Shown: positions 54,963 to 64,000 of the stretch, piece by piece
Layout: each line of letters begins with the position of its first letter
How positions within the stretch are numbered: the stretch's first letter is position 1
NCBI GenBank assembly: GCA_964017195.1
Contig: OZ024894.1
Location: 36,045,614-36,109,613 of the forward strand
Reading direction: 5' to 3'
Origin: Siderastrea radians
Taxonomy: Eukaryota > Cnidaria > Anthozoa > Scleractinia > Rhizangiidae
DNA: 64,000 nucleotides
The notes under the pieces: model-generated
The model's input: the letters and a program-made list of their open reading frames with translations, nothing else
Database searches by the model: none
What the model was told of the DNA's origin: nothing
Program-made: the position numbers and the translations under genes

Positions 54963-56029
54963 AATGCCCAACATTAGAGATGTCCTTGTGTTAGCTTATG
55001 ATTGCAAGCTTTTGGATGATGTTGAATTTGTGCTTCTGTCTGATTTGAACAGACCAAAGAATCCTCAGCTACCTTACTGGAGCTTCGATAACTTTGATCT
55101 TGATGAACTTTGTGATGATGAATGCCAGACCAACTTCAGGTTTTATGGAAATGACATTTACAATTTAACAGAAGTATTAGAATTACCCGAACTATTCAAG
55201 TGCTATAATGGGGTGGTAGTTGACAAAGTGGAGGCATTTTGTATGTTCCTTAAGCGCTTTGCATATCCAGGTCGTTATGCTGATTTGGTGCCCTTATTTG
55301 CCAGACCGATACCACAGCTGTGTATGGCAACAAACGAGGTAGTGAACTTCATTCATGCGAGATGGAGTTACCTACTTTCAACTTTAAACCAACCATGGCT
55401 TTCTTGTGCAAATTTGCAGTTGTTTGCCAATGCAATACATGAAAAATGTGCTGGTCTTCGCAGTTGCTGGGGTTTATAGATGGGACAGTCAGGGCCGTTT
55501 CCAGGCCAGGAAAAAATCAACGTGTATTATATAACGGTCACAAAAAAGTTCATTTCATTAAATTCTAATCAGTTGCAGCACCCAACGGGCTAATTGCTAA
55601 CTTTTATTGACCTGTCGAAGGTAAAAGACGTGACAGTTCCATGCTCATGATGTCTGGATTGTTAACACAGTTGCAACAACACTCTTTTAACCCCAATGGG
55701 GACATTTTGTGTGGCTATGGGGATCCAGCTACCCACTGTGACCACAGTTTCGAGCTCCTTTTAAAGGTGCAAGACTTACGCCCGACCAATTGGCATGGGA
55801 TCAATCAATGCGTGAAGTAAGGGTATCGGTCGAGTGGATCTTTGTAGACATTGTGAACTATTTTAGATTCTTAGATTTCTAAAAGAATTTAAAAATAGGT
55901 TTAAGTGCTGTTGGCAAGATGTACCTTTCTTGTGCCCTAATTCAGAATGCACATACATGCCTATATGGATCAACGACATCAAAGTACTTCAATGTTGATC
56001 CACCCACTCTAGAGGAGTATTTTAATTAG
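54963..56029 (+). pseudogene. PIF/Harbinger transposase, several frameshifts and stops
   Basis: The start is put at ATG 54963 (MPNIRDVLVLAYDCKLLDD), inside the element; the open frame above it crosses the TIR. Intact to about 55470: DDECQTNFRFYGNDIYNL, CYNGVVVDKVEAFCMFLKRF, YADLVPLFARPIPQLCM, LNQPWLSCANLQLFANAIH. A one-base gain then gives a stop after CWGL, while the shifted frame carries FIDGTVRAVSRPG with the first catalytic Asp. Later pieces in other frames include LTPDQLAWDQSMREVRVSVE (the Glu region). The last piece ends PPTLEEYFN at TAG 56027-56029. The DDE nuclease acts on the TIRs. It is dead here. Confidence 0.85.
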
Positions 56030-58457
56030 CCAGTAGAGGGACCCTTATGTCTGAATTTTGTGTGTGGAAATGTTTCGAACTTTTGTCTGATAGTGTTAAT
56101 TTATGACAAGGGAAGGGAGCTAAACAAAAGAATTAAAACTCAACATTTACGTGGCATTAAGGAAAACCCTACTTTGTCAAAAGTTTAATCGAAGCTTTCT
56201 TGTTACATGATTCTATACTTGAGGTGATTTTTCTTAGCACTGTGCACTTTGCGCTAAAACAAACCAGTATTTTTCAGATTTTTGCTGAAAGGTTCACATT
56301 ATTATGGATTATGGAGGACTTTTTATGCCAAGTTTTTGACAGGACCACAGCCCAAATTTTTCAATTAGGGTAAGGGAGGTGGTGTAGTAAGCAATAAGTA
56401 TAAAGGTGAAAGGTCCTAGTGGTGTCTGGAGGTCACCTGCACTCCGGTCCATCACCCTGCCTCACTTTAAGCTACAACCCTGGCTGAGAATAACTACTGA
56501 TGAAATGAGTTATTTTAGTTTTGAATGTGCAGTTGCCTTTGACTCTGTAGGAGACTGTTTTCATATTCTTTATTACTGTATGCAGGATAATAATTGAATG
56601 AGATAAAATTCATTAAATGGGATATTTTGATGAATAAATTAACTCTGTCCCAGTGTTATGTTTTTGCTATTAAGATTGCTATTTAGCAGAAACAGAAGCT
56701 AGTTGTCAATTATTATAATTTATAATTTGAATAGAACTTTCACTGAAATTGTTCACCTATAGTTCAAATGTATGATATTTCTCATTCATTTATTCATCCT
56801 GGGGAATTGGGGTGAAGCCTGAATTATCTTGGGCTTTCTTTTAATGACTGCTTAAGTTGAGTAAATAACTGTCGGTTGTTCTTCACTTGAATCTCTCACC
56901 CACAGTTCAAATGTATGTAATTTGGTATAGTTCACATTTAGTTTTAAAAACTATCTGTTTCTGAAATGCTTTTATGTAGCTATATATAGGTTAACAACCT
57001 ATAATTTTAGAGAGCCTGCTCATATTTATGGGCACCTATCCCCCTAGCAACTCAAGCCAATCAATTTTTGCTTGATTTCATATGTTCCAAAAAAAAAATT
57101 TATAAGCATATCCTTATTTTAAAAATGCTTTCTTTAAGTTGCTAGGCAAAGTTGGTAAGTCTAGGTAAATGCTTAAAAAGGAAGAAATCAAATAAGTGAC
57201 GTGGGATACAGTCTGTATGTCAGAATTGATGTGATCCTGAGTGGAAAATAACAAACAACAAAAAGTCACTTAGGTCTTTTTTCCACTAAGTGCTCCAAAT
57301 TTGTGGTAGAATAAAACCTGCATGTAAGAACCTAGTAATTAAGAACCTGCAGGCTAAAATTTTGACATTTTTAAAAGTCCCTTTTACATAAAAACCTGTC
57401 AAAAAAATTAAAATCGTAGGGCCTTATTTGCCAAAAGGGGATTCACTCTGCACAAATAATATAGGTTCTTATACGCAGGTTATTACTGTAATGTAACATG
57501 ACTGTATTGGACATGACTGTATTGGACCTTACTGGACACTAACTTAATTGGTTTGGTTTAACCTTGGCTCTTCGATTTTGTTTCACAGGGTTTGCAAATT
57601 CAGTTTTTATAGTTGAGGTTATTTTGTGCTTGACATTGTGTTGCTACCTATTCTTCATCCACATGGAAACTGGGTTTAAGAAGTGAAAATAAATTACAGG
57701 ATAGACATTCAATCGTTCTTCCATCAGTGGACAGCATTAACTAAATCAAGTACAGTTAATGTTAACCCCAATTCAGATGACCACTCCCAACACACTTTCT
57801 TTGTCTCCCTCCCCCCCCCAACACACACACACACCCCTTTTGAAACAAAAGTCTTTACAAGTATTGTAACCTATACTGCCTGGTCATGCTGAGCTATGCA
57901 ATGGTCCTCATATTTCATGTCATTGTTTTCCTTCAGACAATTTTCCCTTTACACAGACTTAGATTATCAGTACTTTGAATTATATTCAAAACAAGAAAAA
58001 ACACAATGTATGCAGCCACCTCAGTAACATAAATACTGGTAATCTGTTATTCCAACTTTTCCAACAATATGTGTCTTTGACAAGAAAAAAAGTAAAAACA
58101 ATACTATCTCCTGCCTAGCAACTGCAGAGGTAGCTATCACCTCACGTTTAATTGTGACTGAAATAAATTTGTTGTGTAAACAACAGTTAAACATAATAGC
58201 GTCTACTGCAATAAATCATGCTCAAACTTCTGCTTGAGCTTGGAATCCATGCTTTGACATTTCGATAAATATTTGAAAAACTTACAAAGCAGTCAGGAAT
58301 ATATCAAAAGACGATAATAATTTGAGCGTGACTATGAACTTAGTTCAAACTGTATAACCGTTTAAAGTCAAAGCCTAACAAATGATGTGCATGAACGGTG
58401 AAAACAGTGGTAAGATAGTGGAAGCAAGTTTACTAACAAGCAAAGTTTGCATCCAGT
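56030..58457. other. Non-coding interior of the Harbinger element
   Basis: AT-rich sequence between the convergent genes. It contains a CCCCCCCC/ACACAC microsatellite (about 57806-57835). No further gene is supported. Confidence 0.5.
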
Positions 58458-59167
58458 TTACTTATTAAGGAACTTTTCCATTAGAGCCACCATCATCGCT
58501 GGCTGGTGCTCCTGTTGTTTTAGTAGGAGCTTGAGCCATTGTTGCTGCATTTGCTGCATTAGCATCGTTTGCTCTTCTTTCTCCATCTGCTCTTGCTTTC
58601 TGCTTTCAAATTCTTTTCGCCTTAACTCCATTTCTTCTGCTTTCAACTTTACTTCCATTTCCGTTTTTTCTTTCAAAAAACCGATGGCATCTGAACCACT
58701 GGCTCTTTTCTTCTTTCGAGGGGTCTGCTCTTCGCCGCTTTCATTTCTTTTCTGTGTTTCTTTAAAAGTCTCTAAAGACATCTTGCGCATTTCTTCAGCC
58801 TTGCCAACCTCGGCCTCTTGCTTTGCTTTTTTCTCTCCTGAAATGCGATCATTTTCCACGTCAGCCTCTTTAAACTGATTGATGATATCCTCAAGAGTGC
58901 TGTTGAGTTGGGATTCTTCTGGGGATATTCCACTCGCTCGTTCTTTTTCTTGGACTTTCTTTTTATGCTTTTTTTTTCCAACAGCGTGTACCGGTCGCGC
59001 ACAGAACGTTGTGTTACTCGGAATTGTGGTGATTCAAACGAGTTGAGAGAATCTGCAATTCTACCCCAATTTTCCCCTCTTTCAGGTGATCCGCGTTTAT
59101 ATATCCATGGTGTAAATACAATGATTCCACGTACAAATACGTTATCATGGTCGGCTGTCCACTTCAT
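58458..59167 (-). pseudogene. Harbinger Myb/SANT-like DNA-binding protein, single indel
   Basis: The ATG at 59167 opens MKWTADHDNVFVRGIIVFTP, then YKRGSPERGENWGRIADSLN and FRVTQRSVRDRYTLLEKK, a trihelical Myb/SANT domain of about 70 residues. A run of nine A (about 58977-58969) then breaks the frame. In the other frame the protein continues from about ASGISPEESQLNSTLEDII, through KAEEMRKMSLETFKETQKRN and SGSDAIGFLKEKTEMEVKL, to a Gln/Lys-rich coiled coil ending VALMEKFLNK at 58458. The Myb-like partner normally brings the transposase to the nucleus and the TIRs. One base separates this copy from an open frame. Confidence 0.82.
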
Positions 59168-59525
59168 GGCTGACTTCGTGCAGTCAGAGCTATGTTTTAA
59201 GAAAAAGTGGAAATTAAATTTTTTATTACATTAAACTTAAACACACGGAAACACAGTTTGACAAACCTTACTGTTAGCTGTTACAAGAAAGCAATTCTTT
59301 TTAGCAGTATAGCCTTATTACGTGGTCATTTTTGCGAAATCTTTCACGCTAAACTCGCACTGTAGCTTCGCGTTTTCAGACGACGGCAAAAGCATGAGTT
59401 TGGCGTCGGGCCCGGCAACCCAGAAAGTCATGTAAATGTGATTGATGGTTGTACACATGCTCAGTGCTCTTCAGGGCCAAGTTCACGTTGGCGTCGCCGT
59501 TGCCGTTGTCTTTGCGTAAGGTCTC

Positions 59526-61652
59526 TATTAAAATGGGCTCCCTATGTACGTCCCCGAATGAACTTTGTGTCGTAAATGGTCACCTCATGTATCGACGGAC
59601 AGACCAAGGGCATGTGCACAAACAAGGGCATGTGCCGTGGACAATATACCTGTATGAACAAAGTATATGGGCGCTGTCTACGTCCAGTAAAAGAAGGTTA
59701 ACTGGACATCTCTGAAGTCCATTTCACAGGCATACATTGAACAGATGCCTTTCCTTGAGATGTCGTTTGAAATCGATGATTTGACTGTATCCGACACTCG
59801 AGGGTAAAAGGAAATTAAGGGGGAGCGATAGGGTTTGTCAGCTTGTTGCTGCTGTTGTTTGTTTGTTTGTTTGTTTGTTTTTTTCTGAGCGAGATTACGA
59901 ATAAATCCGCCACGGATTTATCAAGGTTTATGTTTTGGCTACTATATTTTGAAAAGGGCCTCTATATTCGTACCCATTTTCATGTGACGGTTGATGAAGG
60001 AGTGAGTCGTCGATGCCGATGGATCGTATTGTTGTCAGTGCTGAAAAAAGGGAAGCGCGGTCATGTTCTCCCAATCATGCCTTGTAAACCGTGAATGCTA
60101 CATGCAACAAGGTACGTGTCGTCTTGTATATTTGCGGTTTAATCTGTTGTCTTTTAGAAAACTAACTCTGGGCTGAAGGTTTTGTCCTTTTGGTTACAAA
60201 AGGTATAACTGTTGTGGTTGCTATACTGCTACTGGTTTGAAATTGGGAGTGAGTTTAAATGTAAGGGAATTGACTAATTTTAATTTTTAAACACTTAAAT
60301 TAAGAAATATGTGTGAGCTGATTTTCAAAAGTGCAATTAAAACCATTTCACTCCCTAAGTAAGACACACATCTTAAATCTTTGCCTTAAATCCTTCCACT
60401 GTGGTCTGAAATCGCTTTTTGGAGCAGCACACCCCACAAGTAGTGGATTTTGATATGGACGCGAGTGCAAAAAGGAATAGTGACGAAATCCGATCCTCTG
60501 TTAGGGAAATTTCACCCTAATTATCTGATTTTAGGCAATTTCCTCGTCCAGGGAGTGTCCCTGGTCTCCATTCTCACCATTCTGTTCACTATGAAAAAGG
60601 AAAAAAATTGGTAGGTTTTAAAATCAGCTATAACCGTTTTGCCCATACCTTGGTTTAGATTACGAAATGTTTTCTCATTAAGTAAGCGTGCAAATTTTGG
60701 AAGAGGTTGCTAAGGCCAAAGTGTACAATTGATGTTGTATGCTAGTCAATAACTATTTGACTGAGATAGTTATTTATAATTATGTAGGGTTAACATGTCA
60801 GGGTTAACTGAAGACAAGTCAAACTTGCCCCATCGTGTAAATGTCCGGTTTCTGCTCTGATGTTCTACTGAGGACATTTGTAGTTAATCATGGCACTCCT
60901 TTCTTCCATTTTGTTTCAAAAGCTAAAGGAAAACTTCGATGAGTGATAACTGGTTATCAAATCTCCATTCAGTTGTAATCAATTGTGTCAATTGACTGTG
61001 TTTAGATACGACGTCTTGAATGTTAAAACCTTAACTGTTTTTTTTCTTCATGTGCCATGTACTTCGTGGGAAATGTATTAGAAGTAAAAATTTTTAACAC
61101 ATACGGAAATATGGTTTGCAATTGTTCATTTCTTTTTTTTTTCTTTCTTTCTTTTTTCCAAGGCAGTATAAAATATTATCCAAACTCGTCACGGTGAAAT
61201 GATTGTTGCTTCTCTTTTGTGCAAAATAAATTTCAATTTGAGAATATCGTTCCACACGTCTTCAGCCAAAGTTAACAGTCAAGTGTTCTCATAAAATTGC
61301 TAATCTTAAAGAATTAGATAATTTGTGTATATATTACATTGAAGTGAAAATCTAAAGAACGTGTTAATTTTTCTGTTAAAATATTGCTTGTCTATTACCA
61401 CTGCTTAAAGTGCCACTGGGACGAAAATTCATAGGTTTATTTCGGTCAAATTCTGTCGCAGAATATCGCGTTTTGTTCATATTTCTCCAGAAAACTGAAC
61501 AAAAAACCTTCCATCCTAATATTTTTTAGCTCCAAAGTCGCGTAAAATGTGTCCGCCATTACTAAAAACGTGTTCCTGGGTGATTGCGCAATTTAATAGC
61601 TTGTGACGTCAGAGGCTCACCTCAGTCGCGTTTCCTTGTGTTTTGACTGAAG
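59526..61652. other. Non-coding, with simple repeats
   Basis: A (GTTT)n run sits at about 59859-59880 and a T-rich tract with TTTC units near 61133-61160. No gene is supported. The last 250 bp look like a promoter for the exon at 61653. Confidence 0.4.
61604..61611 (+). promoter_or_regulatory. CRE-like site TGACGTCA
   Basis: A perfect palindromic CREB/ATF consensus 42 bp before the ATG at 61653, in a local stretch with CpGs. A single short motif, so only suggestive. Confidence 0.3.
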
Positions 61653-61775
61653 ATGTCTATCGTCGACTGCGAAACCTCCGAAGAGTATTTTTACGATTCG
61701 GAACAGTCTTTAGCTTCCGAAGCCTCTGAGGATTCGTTTCATTCGGCAAATGAAGAATTTTTCTTACCGTACGAT
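61653..61775 (+). CDS. Probable first coding exon of an unrecognised acidic protein
   Basis: ATG after TGACTGAAG, then 41 codons, very acidic and Ser-rich (MSIVDCETSEEYFYDSEQSL, SEDSFHSANEEFFL), ending TACGAT|GTAAGA, a consensus donor in phase 0. Composition and phase resemble the first exon of the P2X7-like gene at 39626, so the same family is possible. The next exon was not found before the window end. It could be a stand-alone remnant. Confidence 0.45.
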
Positions 61776-62999
61776 GTAAGAACTGATCTGAGGTTTCAAC
61801 TAATAATCTTGTCAACAAACTGTTTAAAGTTTTTTTCTCGCCATATTATTTGAGTTATTTGGCGGGAGTTCAAAACATAAGCGAAATATGCTTAGACAAT
61901 GATTGCAGTTCAGGCCCCAGTTGCTCAAAAAGTGGATAACTCTTTTTCAACGGATAAGTCGCTGTCCGGTGGATAAAATTTATCGCTTCATCTCAGTTGT
62001 TCAAAGCTTGGATAGCGCCGATCCAGCCAGCTGTTCAGCCGCTATCCAGCGATCATAAAGTTGTCCATTCCAAGATAGGTTGTGTAACTTTTATCCACTG
62101 TAAACCTGTAGCAAAATAGACATGGCTATTCGAAGAATTGATCTTTTAAGCTGTGGAAATTTAGACAAAACACCTATGAAAACTTTAGACTTTGATGCTC
62201 GCGAATTCTCAACCATGGGTCGATCGATGTTACTGTTGGTGTGGGAGAAAATAAAAGAAGCGATACTTTGTCTGCCGTTGTTCATGTTCATTATATGATA
62301 TAAAAAAAGCACTTGAAATTTTGGCCATTCTTGGCATAGTCTGGGAAACTTTCGTGAAAAACCGTAATTGTTGTAATCAGCTGGCAGGCAGCTTATCGTG
62401 TCTATCATAGTACAGTGGTCACTCAACACGTTGAAACACAAGTGCTTGGCGCTGCTAAATATTTTAAACAGTCTTTATAGAATTCTTTTTCTGAGCCGAA
62501 AGAAGTGAAATAAATCAAAACCTTTTTTGTTCAAGAACTGGAGGCCTTGTGTGACCGGAATCTAAATATTTGTAGTCAAAATTAAAAGCCACAAGGAAAA
62601 TTTTCCGCTGCTCAACAACAACATGCGGACCGCCGAGGAAACGAAGCTTTCGCTTGCCTTATTCGCTGCGTAAAAATAATAACTTGACATTTAATCATTT
62701 TTCTTAGTAGTTCATTTACTAAGATTGCTATGACAGGTAGAAATAAATAACATTGTTAAACCCTTAGGCAAATAGTGGCGTGGGATATTTTTTCCCAACT
62801 TCAATTTCCACGCACCGACGATCCGATCTATTAAAGCCTTTATCTCCAACAACAACATTTTATTTGCATTTTCAATCACAAATGCCATTGCACATAGAAA
62901 GGAGAAAGAAAAAAAGTTGCAAAATCGATTAATTTACAATTCCTGTGTCTATTGATCCATTTCTTAATGCAAAAGCTTCGTAAATGAAGTAACCTAATT
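61776..62999. other. Non-coding, with a possible MITE
   Basis: About 61920-62110 holds partly repeated words: GTTGCTCAAAAAGTGGATAA, then GTTGTTCAAAGCTTGGATAG and GCTATCCAGCG, resembling a foldback element with GGATA-rich arms. Boundaries are unclear. No gene is supported in the stretch. Confidence 0.3.
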
Positions 63000-63320
63000 T
63001 TTTACAAGTGAAAGCGTCAATGCTATTTAAGAGAAATACAATTTTAAGAATCGAAATCGGAATATTTACCAATAATATCGTCCATTAAAGATTTTCTAAT
63101 TGCATCATATCTATTGCAAGATAAGAGGAAGTGAACTTCGTTTTCAACTTCATTTGAGCTGCAGCATTGTCAAATTCTCAGATGCTCAGTTTAGGGGTGG
63201 AATGTCTTCCATTTTCAATTGTTAGGTTGTAATTACCTAACCTAAGTTTTGCTACTGCCCGACTGTTCACCGACAGGGAATAAAGAGAGAAAAGTTTCTC
63301 CACATTCAGGATGGTATGTT
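63000..63320 (-). pseudogene. 3' remnant of a non-LTR retrotransposon RT
   Basis: Read on the minus strand, about 63300-63060 gives LFSLYSLSVNSRAVAKLRLG and NYNLTIENGRH. After a frame change and a stop, it gives QCCSSNEVENEVHFLLSCNR followed by YDAIRKSLMDDIIGKY. The C-x-x-C...E-x-E-x-H-FLLSC pattern is the zinc-binding tail after the RT of many LINE-like elements (CR1/L2/RTE type not resolved). The body of the RT is missing. A short dead fragment. Confidence 0.5.
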
Positions 63321-64000
63321 ATAAAATAAATGTCCATGCTTCTAAGCGATTACTGCTCTGAAATTAACACACGAGGAATTAAAAAAGGAAAAGATAAGCA
63401 GTACAAACTATATCAGCTTAATCACGGCGGTCAGGATTGCATTCGCCGAGGATCTTCGCGCTAGCAGACGGCAAAACTGAAAGGGTTTTCCACGACGATA
63501 ATAAATTTCAAAATACGTCAAAAGAAAATCAGTTTTGCACAATGGTGGATGCGTTAAAGAAGAAACAAACTATCATTTCAACTGCGTTATAAGATTAGGT
63601 AAGTTACCTTTCGTCTTGTTCGCGCAGATAATGTTTTTTTTCGGTCCTTTTTTCCATATAGTTGGAATGGCCAATGGACTGATCGATCTCTGGGATCTTG
63701 CGACATGAACAGCCTTCTGGAAAAACTCGTCCGTGAAGTGATCAAAATGCCTCTCGGGTTGAAATTCGCACTGTGTGTGAGTAAGAACATTGTCCTTTTT
63801 TCCATTGCGGGTCCGCTCGCAGGGCTTCAATGAAGGAAAATACCAGTTCGGTGGTTGGATTTATTGTTGTGGCATTGTATAACACAAGTACTACCTGTAA
63901 TACTGCTGCAGCAAGGAAGATTTCAAAGTCGTAGACAAACACTTGGCAAGAAATCTTTCCTCGAGGACAATTTACTTTCCCGTGGCAAGTAACCATGTGA
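63321..64000. other. Right edge, nothing recognised
   Basis: An open minus-strand stretch runs from the right edge to about 63742 and another overlaps it to 63573. Neither resembles a family I know. No gene is called. Confidence 0.3.

Larger units (their letters stand above)
54824..59525. mobile_element. Two-gene PIF/Harbinger DNA transposon, degraded
   Basis: Termini are inverted copies. The left starts GAGACCTTACGCAAAGACAA followed by CGGGAACGGCGACGCC. The right is the complement (GGCGTCGCCGTTGCCGTTGT then CTTTGCGTAAGGTCTC). TATTA abuts both ends (54819-54823, 59526-59530). PIF/Harbinger elements duplicate 3 bp, so part of this may be terminal sequence. Between them lie a PIF/Harbinger transposase (plus strand) and a Myb/SANT-like gene (minus strand), the paired content expected of this superfamily. 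About 2.4 kb of non-coding sequence (56030-58457) separates the genes. Confidence 0.88.

Noticed and set aside
62091..62441. 116-residue minus-strand open frame
   Set aside because: No recognisable motif, high Ser/Ile content, no splice or promoter context.
63573..63996. Minus-strand open stretches at the right edge (VTCHGKVNCPRGKISC and others)
   Set aside because: Not recognised. A donor-like GTAGTA occurs inside, but no consistent exon structure could be drawn.

Overview
The window is animal nuclear DNA, most likely from an anthozoan cnidarian such as a stony coral. Coding sequence is split by GT-AG introns, base composition is AT-rich, and transposable elements of nearly every eukaryotic class are packed together. 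The gene families seen (NHL-repeat proteins, P2X7-tail-like proteins, DUF3504 recombinase-like genes, ISXO2-like transposases, PIF/Harbinger with a Myb partner, a Polinton-type structural gene) are, from general knowledge, multiplied in coral and anemone genomes. Nothing looks bacterial. I see no CRISPR array, rRNA or tRNA. The species call is inference.

Layout. 1-918 (minus): a partial Polinton/adintovirus-type protein running off the left edge. 1.2-4.6 kb: tandem repeats (about 100 bp and about 370 bp units) with a hairpin MITE. 5.2-6.5 kb: a Harbinger-type MITE and a 296-bp dispersed repeat. 9.1-15.2 kb: a BEL/Pao retrotransposon with gag, pol and a probable 3' LTR but no visible 5' LTR. 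15.9-16.6 kb: a terminal-inverted-repeat (TIR) element with a 9-bp target duplication. 19.2-23.9 kb (minus): a complete Ty3/Gypsy element with apparently identical 123-bp LTRs and one open gag-pol frame. 26.4-27.6 kb: a 134-bp satellite. 28-33 kb: a DIRS-type retrotransposon with a tyrosine recombinase. 33.6-34.9 kb: a second 9-bp-TSD element. 35.9-38.5 kb (minus): an ISXO2-like transposase fragment beside an NHL-repeat pseudogene. 39.6-41.4 kb: a P2X7-tail-like gene whose third exon is cut by the dispersed repeat. 42.0-45.2 kb: a DUF3504 recombinase-like pseudogene whose intron holds an inverted Penelope-like duplication. 46.3-54.2 kb (minus): an eight-exon gene reconstructed from phase-compatible splice sites, carrying two in-frame stops and a frameshift; its first intron holds a third 9-bp-TSD element. 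54.8-59.5 kb: a two-gene PIF/Harbinger transposon. 61.7 kb: a probable first exon. About 63.1 kb (minus): the 3' remnant of a non-LTR retrotransposon.

The genes do not form a pathway. They record successive insertions into an accessory, gene-poor region. Only the Gypsy element looks intact from end to end. The most rewarding items are the hidden eight-exon gene, the three unrelated TIR elements with 9-bp duplications, the precisely interrupted P2X7-like exon, and the two-gene Harbinger element defined by its own termini.
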